From Sulfurovaceae bacterium (GTDB taxonomy: Bacteria > Campylobacterota > Campylobacteria > Campylobacterales > Sulfurovaceae), in contig JAOZOG010000100.1 in assembly GCA_029933395.1 (NCBI GenBank), forward strand, positions 1 through 7,421: a stretch of 7,421 nucleotides of DNA, in the 5' to 3' direction. Below are positions 1-6,022 of this stretch, piece after piece. Below the pieces are notes generated by a model. The model was given only the letters and a program-made list of their open reading frames with translations. It did no database searches and had not been told where the DNA came from. Positions within the stretch are counted from its first letter, which is position 1. Each line of letters starts with the position of its first letter. Both the position numbers and the translations under genes were made by a program.

Positions 1-1294
1 GCGCAGAGCCGAAAGGCGGCGCATAGCAGAGTTCGAGATCGGTCAGATGATCGATTGTCCCCTTGGCACGCATAATCGTCGAGATGACATCGATACGTTT
101 GTCGACATTCCCACGCCCGATCGCCTGTGCACCGATGATTCTGCCTGTCGGCTTCTCGAAAAGCAGCTTCATATGCAGCTCTTCGGAGTCGGGCATGATG
201 CCTACCTTGTCTTTGGGCAGGACAAAAGCGTAGTCATACTCGATACCCATCGCTTTGGCACTGCGCTCATTGAGTCCGACGGCAGCACCGTTGTAGTTGA
301 AGCATTTGACGACAGAGGCACCGATATAGCCGGGATATACTACAGGGATATTGTGGATATGCATCGCAACAGCGCGTGCCTGCCTGAGTGCCGGGCCTGC
401 CAGGGCGATCATCTCATAGTCGCGGGTGATGGGGTTGTAGACCTGTATCGCATCACCTACCGCATAGATGTCGGGGTCGCTGGTTTTATAGTTGTGATCG
501 ACCCAGATGGTGTCGCGTTTGCCCAGCTTCAGCCCTGCCTCTTTGGCGAGGATACTATCCGGAGTCACGCCGATTCCGAAGACGATCACTTCAGACTTGA
601 AGCGTTTGCCTGACTTGAGGAGCACCTCATTCTCCTCGAAGCCCGCTACTCTGTCACCGAGTATCAGATCGATGCCGTTATCGATGAGCTCTTTGTGCAT
701 GATCTGCGCCAGATCGAAGTCGAACTGCTTGAGTACCTGGTCGGGAGACTGGACCAGGGTGACATTGTGGCCCGCTTCGATCAGGTTTTCCGCTGTTTCG
801 ATCCCGATGAAGCCACCGCCTACGACGGTAATCCGATCGGGCTTGATGCTTTCGATGGATTTTTGCAGCTTATCGATATCGACAACATTACGGATCGTAA
901 AGGTATGAACCTTTTCGATACCCGGCAGATCAGGTTTGATGGGCTGGGCACCCGGAGAGAGGATCAGTTTGTCATAGGATTCTCTGTATGTTTCTCCAGT
1001 GACCAGATTTTTGACCTCGACCTCTTTGGCTTTGCGGTCGATCGCAACCACCTCATTGTTGACACGCGCATCGATATTGTATTGGTGTTTGAACATGTCG
1101 GGACTCATCAGCACCAGATCGTCCGCTTTTTCGATCACTCCACTCAGGTAGTAGGGCAGGCAACAGTTGGAAAAAGAGACATGCGGCCCCTTCTCGAACA
1201 TCACGATCTGATCCTCTTCACTCAACCGTCTCAATTTTGCCGCGACTGAAGCACCTCCGGCAACACCGCCGACAACCAGATATTTATTCGCCAT
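1..1294 (-). CDS. FAD-dependent pyridine nucleotide-disulfide oxidoreductase, CoA-disulfide/persulfide reductase-like (C-terminus cut off)
   Basis: The reading frame is open from an ATG at 1294-1292 to the left edge (431 codons), so the C-terminus is missing. The N-terminus has an FAD-binding GGVAGGAS loop (residues 9-16). The active-site motif SFSNCCLPYYLSG (40-52) matches the SFxNCxLPYYxxG signature of CoA-disulfide reductases, NADH oxidases and persulfide reductases, with Cys44 as the likely redox cysteine. A second nucleotide-binding loop, VVGGGFIGIE, is at 157-166, and the second FAD motif, YAVGDA, is at 277-282. The dimerisation domain starts near 325 and ends in YAPPFGSA at 424-431. 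Family enzymes use NAD(P)H to reduce CoA disulfide, CoA persulfide, polysulfide or oxygen in the cytoplasm. The substrate here cannot be fixed. Plain family members run about 440-450 residues, while persulfide reductases add a rhodanese domain to about 550, and the cut hides which this is. AAGGAGA at 1307-1301 supports the start. Confidence 0.93.
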   Translation of the reverse strand, partial: MANKYLVVGGVAGGASVAAKLRRLSEEDQIVMFEKGPHVSFSNCCLPYYLSGVIEKADDLVLMSPDMFKHQYNIDARVNNEVVAIDRKAKEVEVKNLVTGETYRESYDKLILSPGAQPIKPDLPGIEKVHTFTIRNVVDIDKLQKSIESIKPDRITVVGGGFIGIETAENLIEAGHNVTLVQSPDQVLKQFDFDLAQIMHKELIDNGIDLILGDRVAGFEENEVLLKSGKRFKSEVIVFGIGVTPDSILAKEAGLKLGKRDTIWVDHNYKTSDPDIYAVGDAIQVYNPITRDYEMIALAGPALRQARAVAMHIHNIPVVYPGYIGASVVKCFNYNGAAVGLNERSAKAMGIEYDYAFVLPKDKVGIMPDSEELHMKLLFEKPTGRIIGAQAIGRGNVDKRIDVISTIMRAKGTIDHLTDLELCYAPPFGSA

Positions 1295-1300
1295 CTTTTT

Positions 1301-1307
1301 TCTCCTT
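1301..1307 (-). promoter_or_regulatory. Ribosome binding site of the FAD oxidoreductase gene
   Basis: AAGGAGA read on the minus strand lies six bases before the ATG at 1294. It is a near-perfect Shine-Dalgarno sequence and settles the start, since no other in-frame start nearby is as well placed. Confidence 0.8.
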
Positions 1308-1329
1308 TTGACTTGAAAATCAGAGAGAA

Positions 1330-1367
1330 GCCCCTCTTGTGTCGTTATTTTAGCCAAAGAGAAGGGC
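1330..1367 (-). promoter_or_regulatory. Possible promoter region of the FAD oxidoreductase with an inverted repeat
   Basis: On the minus strand a TAAAAT at 1352-1347 could be a -10 box, one base off consensus, giving a leader of roughly 45 bases. I find no convincing -35 at 16-18 bases. An imperfect inverted repeat flanks this hexamer: arms 1330-1338 and 1359-1367, nine positions with one mismatch and one G-T pair, so it could be an operator. The 138-base gap to the membrane-protein gene suggests its own promoter rather than simple read-through, but this is inference from spacing. Confidence 0.3.
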
Positions 1368-1416
1368 AAGTGTTATCGGAAATGCGCAAGGATTTTATTG
1401 GTGATTTTGAATATTA

Positions 1417-1431
1417 GAGTCTTTGTGACTC
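1417..1431 (-). terminator. Weak hairpin just after the membrane-protein stop codon
   Basis: GAGTC and GACTC form a five-base stem with a five-base loop immediately downstream of the minus-strand TGA at 1435-1433. No run of T follows on the minus strand, so it is at best a weak or Rho-assisted terminator, or it may only protect the mRNA end. Confidence 0.2.
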
Positions 1432-1432
1432 A

Positions 1433-2335
1433 TCAGGTTTGGACCGTGCGGCGCTTTGTTTCGCACAGCTCGACGTTGGAGAGATGTGCGGCGAAATAGA
1501 AACAGACCGCTCCCCAGAGTGTGAAGGCTACCGACAGGCTGCCATCGGGTACGGCACCCGTGACAGGGTTGATGTAGCCGTAGAGTGCAGAGAGCTGGAA
1601 GAGGACCGAACCGATGATATTGAGCCAGACAACCCACCAGGTAACCGAAACGAAACGCTTGACATAGGCATCGTGATAGATCTCTACCCATGCAAAAAAG
1701 GAGGAGACAAGGAAGAGAACTGATCCGATCATGCCGGGAACCCAGACGAAGAGGTGTTCCCCTGCTGGCGAATGAAAATTGTACATTGCATCGAAGGTGT
1801 TGAAGTTGAAGAGAATGGTACCGATGAACTGTGGTGCGGCAGAGAGAAACCCCGGACTACGCAGACCTCTTGTCCACCAGCGCCAGCTCTTCTGTTTCTG
1901 CTTCGTACCGGAAAGGAGTGCAATATTGGCATTGATTGCCTGCAACAGCTGTCCATAGGCTGCGGAAGTGAAAAAGATCGAACCGATAAAATAGGTCAGA
2001 TTGATCTCAAACGAAGAGAAGTGATCTGAAAGATAGAGCTGCATCACGCTGCCTGCGACGAAAAGTGCCGAGCCAACCATAAAGAGTGAACCGACCCACC
2101 AGCTGAGCAGATCAGGGCGAATCGCGAAGAGCAGGGAGAGTCTGCCGATCTTCTCCTTGACTTTCCCCATTTTGTCCAGCGGCATATCGCGCAACCCTCT
2201 TCGGTATCGCCGGGAGGTCCGCAGATATATTGCGCCTTCCCTGCCGACTTTAATCAGTTGCGTGATGAAAGGACCCCACCGATGCTCACGATTTGCAGGA
2301 TGTTTGGCGCTCAATTTCTCTTTTTCTGCGGACAC
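1433..2335 (-). CDS. Six-helix membrane protein with three tandem YrhK-like helix pairs
   Basis: The protein is about 300 residues. A basic, charged cytoplasmic region of about 75 residues precedes six hydrophobic segments near 78-103, 110-136, 164-185, 196-219, 231-255 and 267-289. Each segment carries one copy of a G-[STA]-x-x-F motif: GSALF 88, GSIFF 118, GTILF 172, GSVLF 204, GSVLF 242, GAVCF 275. Within pairs the motifs are 30-33 residues apart, which reads as three two-helix units resembling the YrhK domain; the domain name comes from memory of the pattern. Function is unknown, and no catalytic or transport motif is visible. The start is chosen at GTG 2335 because GAGGAG lies six bases before it. 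A longer version begins at TTG 2362 (309 residues), but its only ribosome site (AAGGA) is 13 bases away, and the likely transcript would begin at about that base. It diverges from glutamate decarboxylase, which hints at shared regulation. It is not a GadC-type antiporter, being too short and too few-helixed. Confidence 0.82.
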   Translation of the reverse strand: MSAEKEKLSAKHPANREHRWGPFITQLIKVGREGAIYLRTSRRYRRGLRDMPLDKMGKVKEKIGRLSLLFAIRPDLLSWWVGSLFMVGSALFVAGSVMQLYLSDHFSSFEINLTYFIGSIFFTSAAYGQLLQAINANIALLSGTKQKQKSWRWWTRGLRSPGFLSAAPQFIGTILFNFNTFDAMYNFHSPAGEHLFVWVPGMIGSVLFLVSSFFAWVEIYHDAYVKRFVSVTWWVVWLNIIGSVLFQLSALYGYINPVTGAVPDGSLSVAFTLWGAVCFYFAAHLSNVELCETKRRTVQT

Positions 2336-2341
2336 ACTTGA

Positions 2342-2347
2342 CTCCTC
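2342..2347 (-). promoter_or_regulatory. Ribosome binding site deciding the GTG start of the membrane protein
   Basis: GAGGAG on the minus strand sits six bases before the GTG at 2335. It favours that start over the TTG at 2362, whose nearest AAGGA (2380-2376) is 13 bases away. Confidence 0.5.
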
Positions 2348-2369
2348 GGTAGCCGTTTTCAATGCACGA

Positions 2370-2399
2370 AGTATATCCTTAAGTCGATGATTAATTCAA
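2370..2399 (-). promoter_or_regulatory. Candidate sigma70-type promoter for the membrane-protein gene
   Basis: On the minus strand TTGAAT (2399-2394) is followed after 18 bases by TATACT (2375-2370). These match four and five of six consensus positions. The predicted transcript start, near 2363, leaves a leader of just under 30 bases before the GTG start and would make the TTG alternative essentially leaderless. Confidence 0.4.
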
Positions 2400-2405
2400 G
2401 GGGGA

Positions 2406-2411
2406 TATAAT
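2406..2411 (+). promoter_or_regulatory. Candidate -10 box for glutamate decarboxylase
   Basis: A perfect TATAAT lies 49 bases before the gadB ATG, giving a leader of about 43 bases. No good -35 hexamer is seen 16-18 bases upstream. Campylobacterota sigma70 promoters often have a weak -35, so the box remains plausible. It lies beside the opposing promoter, so the two genes are probably transcribed back to back from a gap of about 125 bases. Confidence 0.45.
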
Positions 2412-2460
2412 GATGCCATACTGATAAGATCAATCACAACACAGCCAATAAGGACAAAAA

Positions 2461-3870
2461 ATGCTTCACCGAAAAAAAACTGAAAAAGAGATCAAACAAG
2501 CCAAAGAGGAAGTGCTAGATCCTGTCTTCGGGGGCAGGGACCTGATGCGGCCTGCGCCCAAGTTTAGACTACCCCGGGAGGAGATGCCACCGCGAAATGC
2601 CTACCAGCTCGTGCACGATGAACTACTGCTCGATGGCCACTCCAGACTCAACCTCGCTACTTTCGTCACCACCTGGATCGAACCCGAAGCCCAGCAGCTT
2701 ATGAGTGAATCGTTCGACAAGAATATGATCGACAAGGATGAGTATCCACAGACAGCCGAGATAGAGATGCGCTGTGTCAATATCATCTCCGAACTTTTCC
2801 ACGCACGGAGTGATGAAAAGGAGAATGCCTGCGGCTGCTCTACCATCGGATCGAGTGAAGCGGCGATGCTCTGCGGTATGGCGATGAAATGGAACTGGCG
2901 TAAAAAACGAAAAGCCCAGGGAAAAGATACGAGCAAGCCCAACTTCGTAACCGGTTCGGATGTGCAGGTTTGCTGGGAGAAGTTCGGTGTTTATTGGGAT
3001 ATCGAACTACGCCACGCACCGATGAAAAAAGAGAATGGCTATCGCGTAGCGATGGAGGATCTCGTAGCCCTCTGTGACGAAAATACGATCGGTGTACTGG
3101 GTATCCTCGGCACCACTTATACCGGTGAGTATCAGGATATCAAGAAGCTCGACAAACTGATGGCGGAGTACAATGCCAAGACAGGCTATGATATTCCTAT
3201 TCACGTCGATGCAGCCAGCGGCGGATTCGTCGCACCGTTCCTCGACTCTCGGCTCGAATGGGACTTCAGGCTTGAGGGTGTCAAATCGATCAATGTCTCA
3301 GGGCACAAATATGGCCTGGTGGCTCCCGGAGTAGGGTGGGCGCTCTGGAAGGATTGGTCTTATCTACCCGAAGAGCTGATCTTTCATGTCAGTTATCTCG
3401 GTGGCGACATGCCCACCTTCGCGATCAATTTCTCCCGGCCCGGTGCGCAGGTGATCGCACAGTACTACAATTTCGTCAGATTGGGATTTGAGGGATACAC
3501 AAATATTCACAAAGCCAGCCTTAGTGTCATTATGACCCTCAAGAAGCTGCTCGAAAAGTCCGAACTGGGCGAGGTGGTCATGGAAGATATCCGTATGCCG
3601 CTGCTTGCCTTCAAACTCAAAGACAATCACGACTACGACTTCACTGTCTACGATATCTCAGGCAGACTCCGCCGATATGGCTGGCAGGTACCGGCCTATA
3701 CACTCCCCAAAGATTGCGGTGATGTCTCCATCCTGCGTATCGTCGCCAAAGAGGGCTTCAGCCACGACCTCGCTTCGCTGCTGGTCAAACATCTACGTGA
3801 AGTGATGAAAGAGCTCAAATCAGAAAAGCCGAAACGTATCAAACCATCCAGGGAGGCGAAGATCTGCTGA
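2461..3870 (+). CDS. gadB: Glutamate decarboxylase (PLP-dependent)
   Basis: Converts L-glutamate to 4-aminobutyrate and CO2, consuming a cytoplasmic proton; in many bacteria this supports acid resistance. The 469 residues align along their whole length with E. coli GadB (466). Visible landmarks are DGHSRLNLATF (58-68), TIGSSEAAMLCGMAMKW (128-144), TYTG (219-222), HVDAASGGFVAPF (248-260, with the cofactor-ring aspartate D250), SINVSGHKYGL (276-286, with the PLP lysine K283), and TFAINFSRPGAQVIAQYY (319-336). The C-terminus ends in a lysine-rich tail (KPKRIKPSREAKIC) and lacks the terminal His-Thr that in E. coli GadB closes the active site at neutral pH. The start ATG has AAGGA at 2450-2454, six bases upstream. 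No glutamate/GABA antiporter gene is in the window. The divergent neighbour is a membrane protein of another family. Confidence 0.96.
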   Translation: MLHRKKTEKEIKQAKEEVLDPVFGGRDLMRPAPKFRLPREEMPPRNAYQLVHDELLLDGHSRLNLATFVTTWIEPEAQQLMSESFDKNMIDKDEYPQTAEIEMRCVNIISELFHARSDEKENACGCSTIGSSEAAMLCGMAMKWNWRKKRKAQGKDTSKPNFVTGSDVQVCWEKFGVYWDIELRHAPMKKENGYRVAMEDLVALCDENTIGVLGILGTTYTGEYQDIKKLDKLMAEYNAKTGYDIPIHVDAASGGFVAPFLDSRLEWDFRLEGVKSINVSGHKYGLVAPGVGWALWKDWSYLPEELIFHVSYLGGDMPTFAINFSRPGAQVIAQYYNFVRLGFEGYTNIHKASLSVIMTLKKLLEKSELGEVVMEDIRMPLLAFKLKDNHDYDFTVYDISGRLRRYGWQVPAYTLPKDCGDVSILRIVAKEGFSHDLASLLVKHLREVMKELKSEKPKRIKPSREAKIC

Positions 3871-3896
3871 CGCTGTTTCGGGATTTGGGCATTATC

Positions 3897-3925
3897 TTGA
3901 CATTTTTCTTTAAAAGGGATATTAT
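3897..3925 (+). promoter_or_regulatory. Strong sigma70-type promoter upstream of amrS
   Basis: A consensus TTGACA (3897-3902) is followed after exactly 17 bases by TATTAT (3920-3925), five of six matches. The expected transcript start near 3932 gives a leader of about 40 bases. The promoter separates amrS from gadB, whose stop is at 3868-3870, so the two are probably independent transcription units although a clear gadB terminator is not seen. Confidence 0.65.
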
Positions 3926-3971
3926 AACTTGAGTCGAAGACTATAAAGAATTATTACAAAAAGGACTTAAG

Positions 3972-4964
3972 ATGCAATATTATAAAAAAGAAGAAGGAAA
4001 AGATCGAATCATCTGCCTGCTCTGCCAGCACTACTGTAAACTCAAAGAGGGTCAGATCGGTATCTGCGGAGTCAACAAAAATGAGGGAGGCGAACTCAAA
4101 AACCTCGTCTACGGCCACCCCGTCGCCCTGAATGTGGATCCGGTCGAGAAGAAGCCACTCTACCACCTGCTGCCGGGTTCCAAAGCACTCTCATTCGGAA
4201 CCGTCGGGTGTAATTTCAAATGCCCATTCTGTCAGAACTGGGATATCTCCCAGGAGCACCGGATCAACGACTCTGTGACAGTCAGTCCGCAGCAGATGGT
4301 CGATCTCGCACTCGAACACCAGTGCCAGTCGATCGCCTACACCTATAACGAGCCGACGATCTTCTACCCCTATGCCAAAGATATCGGGGTGATCGCCAGA
4401 GAGAAGGGGTTGAAAAATATCTTCGTCAGCAACGGTTTCGAATCGCCCGAGATTGTCAAAGATATGGCAAGCTGGCTCGACGCAGCCAATATCGACCTCA
4501 AGAGCTGGGATGACGATTACTACAAAAAGGTGCTCAAGGGCGGACTCGAAGCGGTAAAAGATACGCTGAGAAATATGGTCGCCGAAGGGATCTGGGTGGA
4601 GGTCACGACACTGCTGATCGAAGGCGAAAACGACAGCGACAAAGACCTGACCGAGATGGCGGAGTTCATCGCCAACGAGTTGGGACGCCACGTTCCCTGG
4701 CATCTGAGCGCCTTCCATCCCGACTACAAGATGCAAGACCATGACTTCACCAAGCTCGATACGCTCAAGCGGGCCAGTGAGATCGGCAAGAAGGCGGGAC
4801 TCTACTATATCTATATGGGAAATGTTCCCGTACACGGAGATACATACTGCCCAGACTGCGGCGAACTGCTGATCGATCGTACCGGCTATTCGGTGACGAT
4901 CAACAAGCTGGAAGAGGGCCATTGCCCCAAGTGTAAGCGGGAGATCGAAGGGGTATGGAAATAA
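3972..4964 (+). CDS. amrS: AmmeMemoRadiSam system radical SAM enzyme (AmrS)
   Basis: A radical SAM protein of 330 residues. The CxxxCxxC cluster motif is CNFKCPFC (C80, C84, C87), which binds the 4Fe-4S cluster that cleaves S-adenosylmethionine. The N-terminus has another cysteine set, CLLCQHYC (15-22) and GICGV (30-34). The C-terminus has a zinc-ribbon-like pair, CPDC (293-296) and CPKC (318-321), ending in EIEGVWK. As I recall the family, both extra cysteine sets are typical of AmrS. Other markers are TYNEPTIFYPYAKD (122-135) and DAANIDLKSW (150-159). The enzyme is related to pyruvate-formate-lyase activating enzymes, but its substrate is not established. Its genes commonly travel with MEMO-like (AmrB) and AMMECR1 (AmrA) genes, and AmrB follows here at 5101. 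The start has AAGGA (3961-3965) at a spacing of six. Confidence 0.94.
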   Translation: MQYYKKEEGKDRIICLLCQHYCKLKEGQIGICGVNKNEGGELKNLVYGHPVALNVDPVEKKPLYHLLPGSKALSFGTVGCNFKCPFCQNWDISQEHRINDSVTVSPQQMVDLALEHQCQSIAYTYNEPTIFYPYAKDIGVIAREKGLKNIFVSNGFESPEIVKDMASWLDAANIDLKSWDDDYYKKVLKGGLEAVKDTLRNMVAEGIWVEVTTLLIEGENDSDKDLTEMAEFIANELGRHVPWHLSAFHPDYKMQDHDFTKLDTLKRASEIGKKAGLYYIYMGNVPVHGDTYCPDCGELLIDRTGYSVTINKLEEGHCPKCKREIEGVWK

Positions 4965-4967
4965 GAT

Positions 4968-5063
4968 CCGATTTGGGACCGGGTTTTTTGGCTCTGAACC
5001 CCAATTGGAATCGGAAGGCTTCGCCTCCGCTTTTGTTCGGGACTGAAGCCTCCGACTCCATTG
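4968..5063. repeat. Long imperfect inverted repeat in the amrS-amrB gap
   Basis: The main arms are 5002-5022 and 5045-5063. They are nearly complementary, differing by one substitution and two single-base gaps, and enclose a 22-base loop. A small hairpin (AGGC-TTC-GCCT, 5016-5026) sits on the left arm and loop. Further pairings lie upstream: CCGATT 4968-4973 with AATCGG 5009-5014, and GGGTT 4981-4985 with AACCC 4997-5001, the former competing with the main stem. No reading frame with a ribosome site is seen here. It may be a dispersed intergenic repeat or a folded mRNA element between the two genes. After it, 5064-5100 is AT-rich leader with AAGGA (5090-5094). Confidence 0.6.
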
Positions 5064-5100
5064 AGAAAATAAAAATGAATATTATATAAAAGGATAAAAA

Positions 5101-5901
5101 ATGAGCACAAGAGAAACAGCCGTCGCCGGACAATTCTATCCGGCAAGCGCAGAAGAGATCGAGAAGATGCTCGATCATTACAATCAAATACTGGATGAAC
5201 ATATCAAAGATGAAAATCTGCTGGCACTCAAGCCCAGAGCGGTCATCGTACCCCATGCGGGCTATGTCTACTCGGGCTTTACGGCCAATATCGCCCTGCG
5301 TCTGCTGGGCAACAGCGATATCAAGCGTATCGTGGTGATCGGGCCGAGCCACCGTGTCTTTGTCAGCGGTACGAGTGTGTCGGATTATGACAGCTATCGC
5401 ACCCCTCTGGGGAGATTTCCTGTCGACCGGGAGCTGGTCGGAGAACTGAAGCACCGCTTTGGCCTGCAGTTCCAGCCTGACGCCCATCAGGAGCACAGCA
5501 CCGAAGTGGAGATGCCGCTGATCAAGGAGTATCAGCGTGACGTCTCTGTCGTGGAGCTGGTCTATGGACAGGAGCAGCCCTCGCATCTGGCGGAGGTGAT
5601 CGACTATCTGCTGGATGACCCCGAGACCGCCGTAGTGATCAGTACCGATCTGAGCCACTACTACGATATCGAGAAAGCCAAAAGACTCGACACGATCTGT
5701 CTCGATGCCGTACAGAAGCTCGATCCGGCAGAACTGCATCAGGGGTGTGAAGCCTGCGGCAAGATCGGTGTCGAAGCGATGCTGATCGCCGCCAAAAAGA
5801 GAGGCCTCAAGCCGATACTGCTCGACTACCGCACCAGTGCCGATGCGAGTGGCGACGAGTCGCAGGTTGTCGGTTATATGAGTGCGGCCTTTGTGGCGTA
5901 A
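5101..5901 (+). CDS. amrB: AmmeMemoRadiSam system protein B (MEMO1-like)
   Basis: A full-length MEMO family protein of 266 residues. It opens with RETAVAGQFYPAS (4-16). The metal-site residues of the family are present: H52 in VPHAGYVYSG (50-59), H84 in IGPSH (80-84) and C219 in CEACGKIGV (216-224), corresponding to the His, His, Cys set of human MEMO1. It also has EHSTEVEMPL (131-140) and ISTDLSHYYD (180-189). The fold resembles class III extradiol dioxygenases. Human MEMO1 binds metal, but the bacterial reaction is not established. The gene lies 136 bases after the radical SAM enzyme with which it is usually paired. AAGGA at 5090-5094 is six bases before the ATG. The AMMECR1-domain partner (AmrA), often adjacent or fused, is not fused here and is not the next gene. 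Confidence 0.94.
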   Translation: MSTRETAVAGQFYPASAEEIEKMLDHYNQILDEHIKDENLLALKPRAVIVPHAGYVYSGFTANIALRLLGNSDIKRIVVIGPSHRVFVSGTSVSDYDSYRTPLGRFPVDRELVGELKHRFGLQFQPDAHQEHSTEVEMPLIKEYQRDVSVVELVYGQEQPSHLAEVIDYLLDDPETAVVISTDLSHYYDIEKAKRLDTICLDAVQKLDPAELHQGCEACGKIGVEAMLIAAKKRGLKPILLDYRTSADASGDESQVVGYMSAAFVA

Positions 5902-5906
5902 GGTGC

Positions 5907-5920
5907 CGCAGGGTGCTGCG
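5907..5920. repeat. Small hairpin after amrB
   Basis: CGCAG and CTGCG pair around a GGTG loop, starting six bases after the amrB stop. No T run follows, so it is not a classical terminator. It is the first part of the palindrome cluster that fills this gap. Confidence 0.4.
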
Positions 5921-5925
5921 TTTAT

Positions 5926-5995
5926 GCCCACCGATTATTCTGGTTAGTGCCGAGTGTGGTGGGCTTGAAAGCCCACCCTACAGCAAAAAAGGCAC
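5926..5995. repeat. REP-like palindrome cluster between amrB and pcm
   Basis: The core is a perfect eight-base stem, GGTGGGCT (5958-5965) with AGCCCACC (5970-5977), around a TGAA loop. A further GCCCACC at 5926-5932 can pair with the same GGTGGGC, so two mutually exclusive hairpins are possible. An outer pair, GTGCC (5947-5951) with GGCAC (5991-5995), encloses the core. The minus strand reads GTAGGGTGGGC followed by its palindrome, a word I recall from repetitive extragenic palindromes in many bacteria; that link is from memory. The run after the hairpin on the plus strand is A-rich rather than T-rich, which argues against a terminator for amrB. From 5996 to 6022 there is only the AT-rich pcm leader. 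Confidence 0.6.
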
Positions 5996-6022
5996 AATGA
6001 AATAAATAAAAAGGAATATATA

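Noticed and set aside
47..1249. Plus-strand open frames (188, 133 and 184 codons) across the first gene
   Set aside because: They lie opposite the oxidoreductase frame, which carries clear FAD, NAD and active-site motifs over its full length. The plus-strand translations have no recognisable motif and overlap one another.
1395..2029. Open frames of 75-98 codons overlapping the membrane-protein gene
   Set aside because: They are frame-shifted or antisense copies of the six-helix protein; the motif periodicity exists only in the chosen frame.
4191..4922. Minus-strand open frame of 243 codons opposite amrS
   Set aside because: It mirrors the radical SAM gene and has no supporting motif; the plus strand contains the cluster cysteines and the family C-terminus.
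4984..4989. T6 run after amrS as an intrinsic terminator
   Set aside because: No stable GC-rich stem ends directly before the T run; the nearest pairings include the T run itself or span it.
5061..5090. TTGAGA plus TATAAA or TATTAT as an amrB promoter
   Set aside because: TTGAGA is a good -35, but the -10 choices at 5080-5090 would start transcription within or just after the AAGGA ribosome site, leaving no usable leader.
4900..5931. Minus-strand open frame of 343 codons opposite amrB
   Set aside because: It is an antisense shadow of the MEMO gene, running through the inverted-repeat gap into amrS, without recognisable domains. Frames free of stops on both strands are expected where codons such as GAT, CTG and ATC dominate.
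5958..5977. Perfect palindrome after amrB as a Rho-independent terminator
   Set aside because: The plus strand continues CTACAGCAAAAAAGG with no T tract, and the minus strand has no gene ending nearby. Its shared seven-base word fits a dispersed palindrome better.
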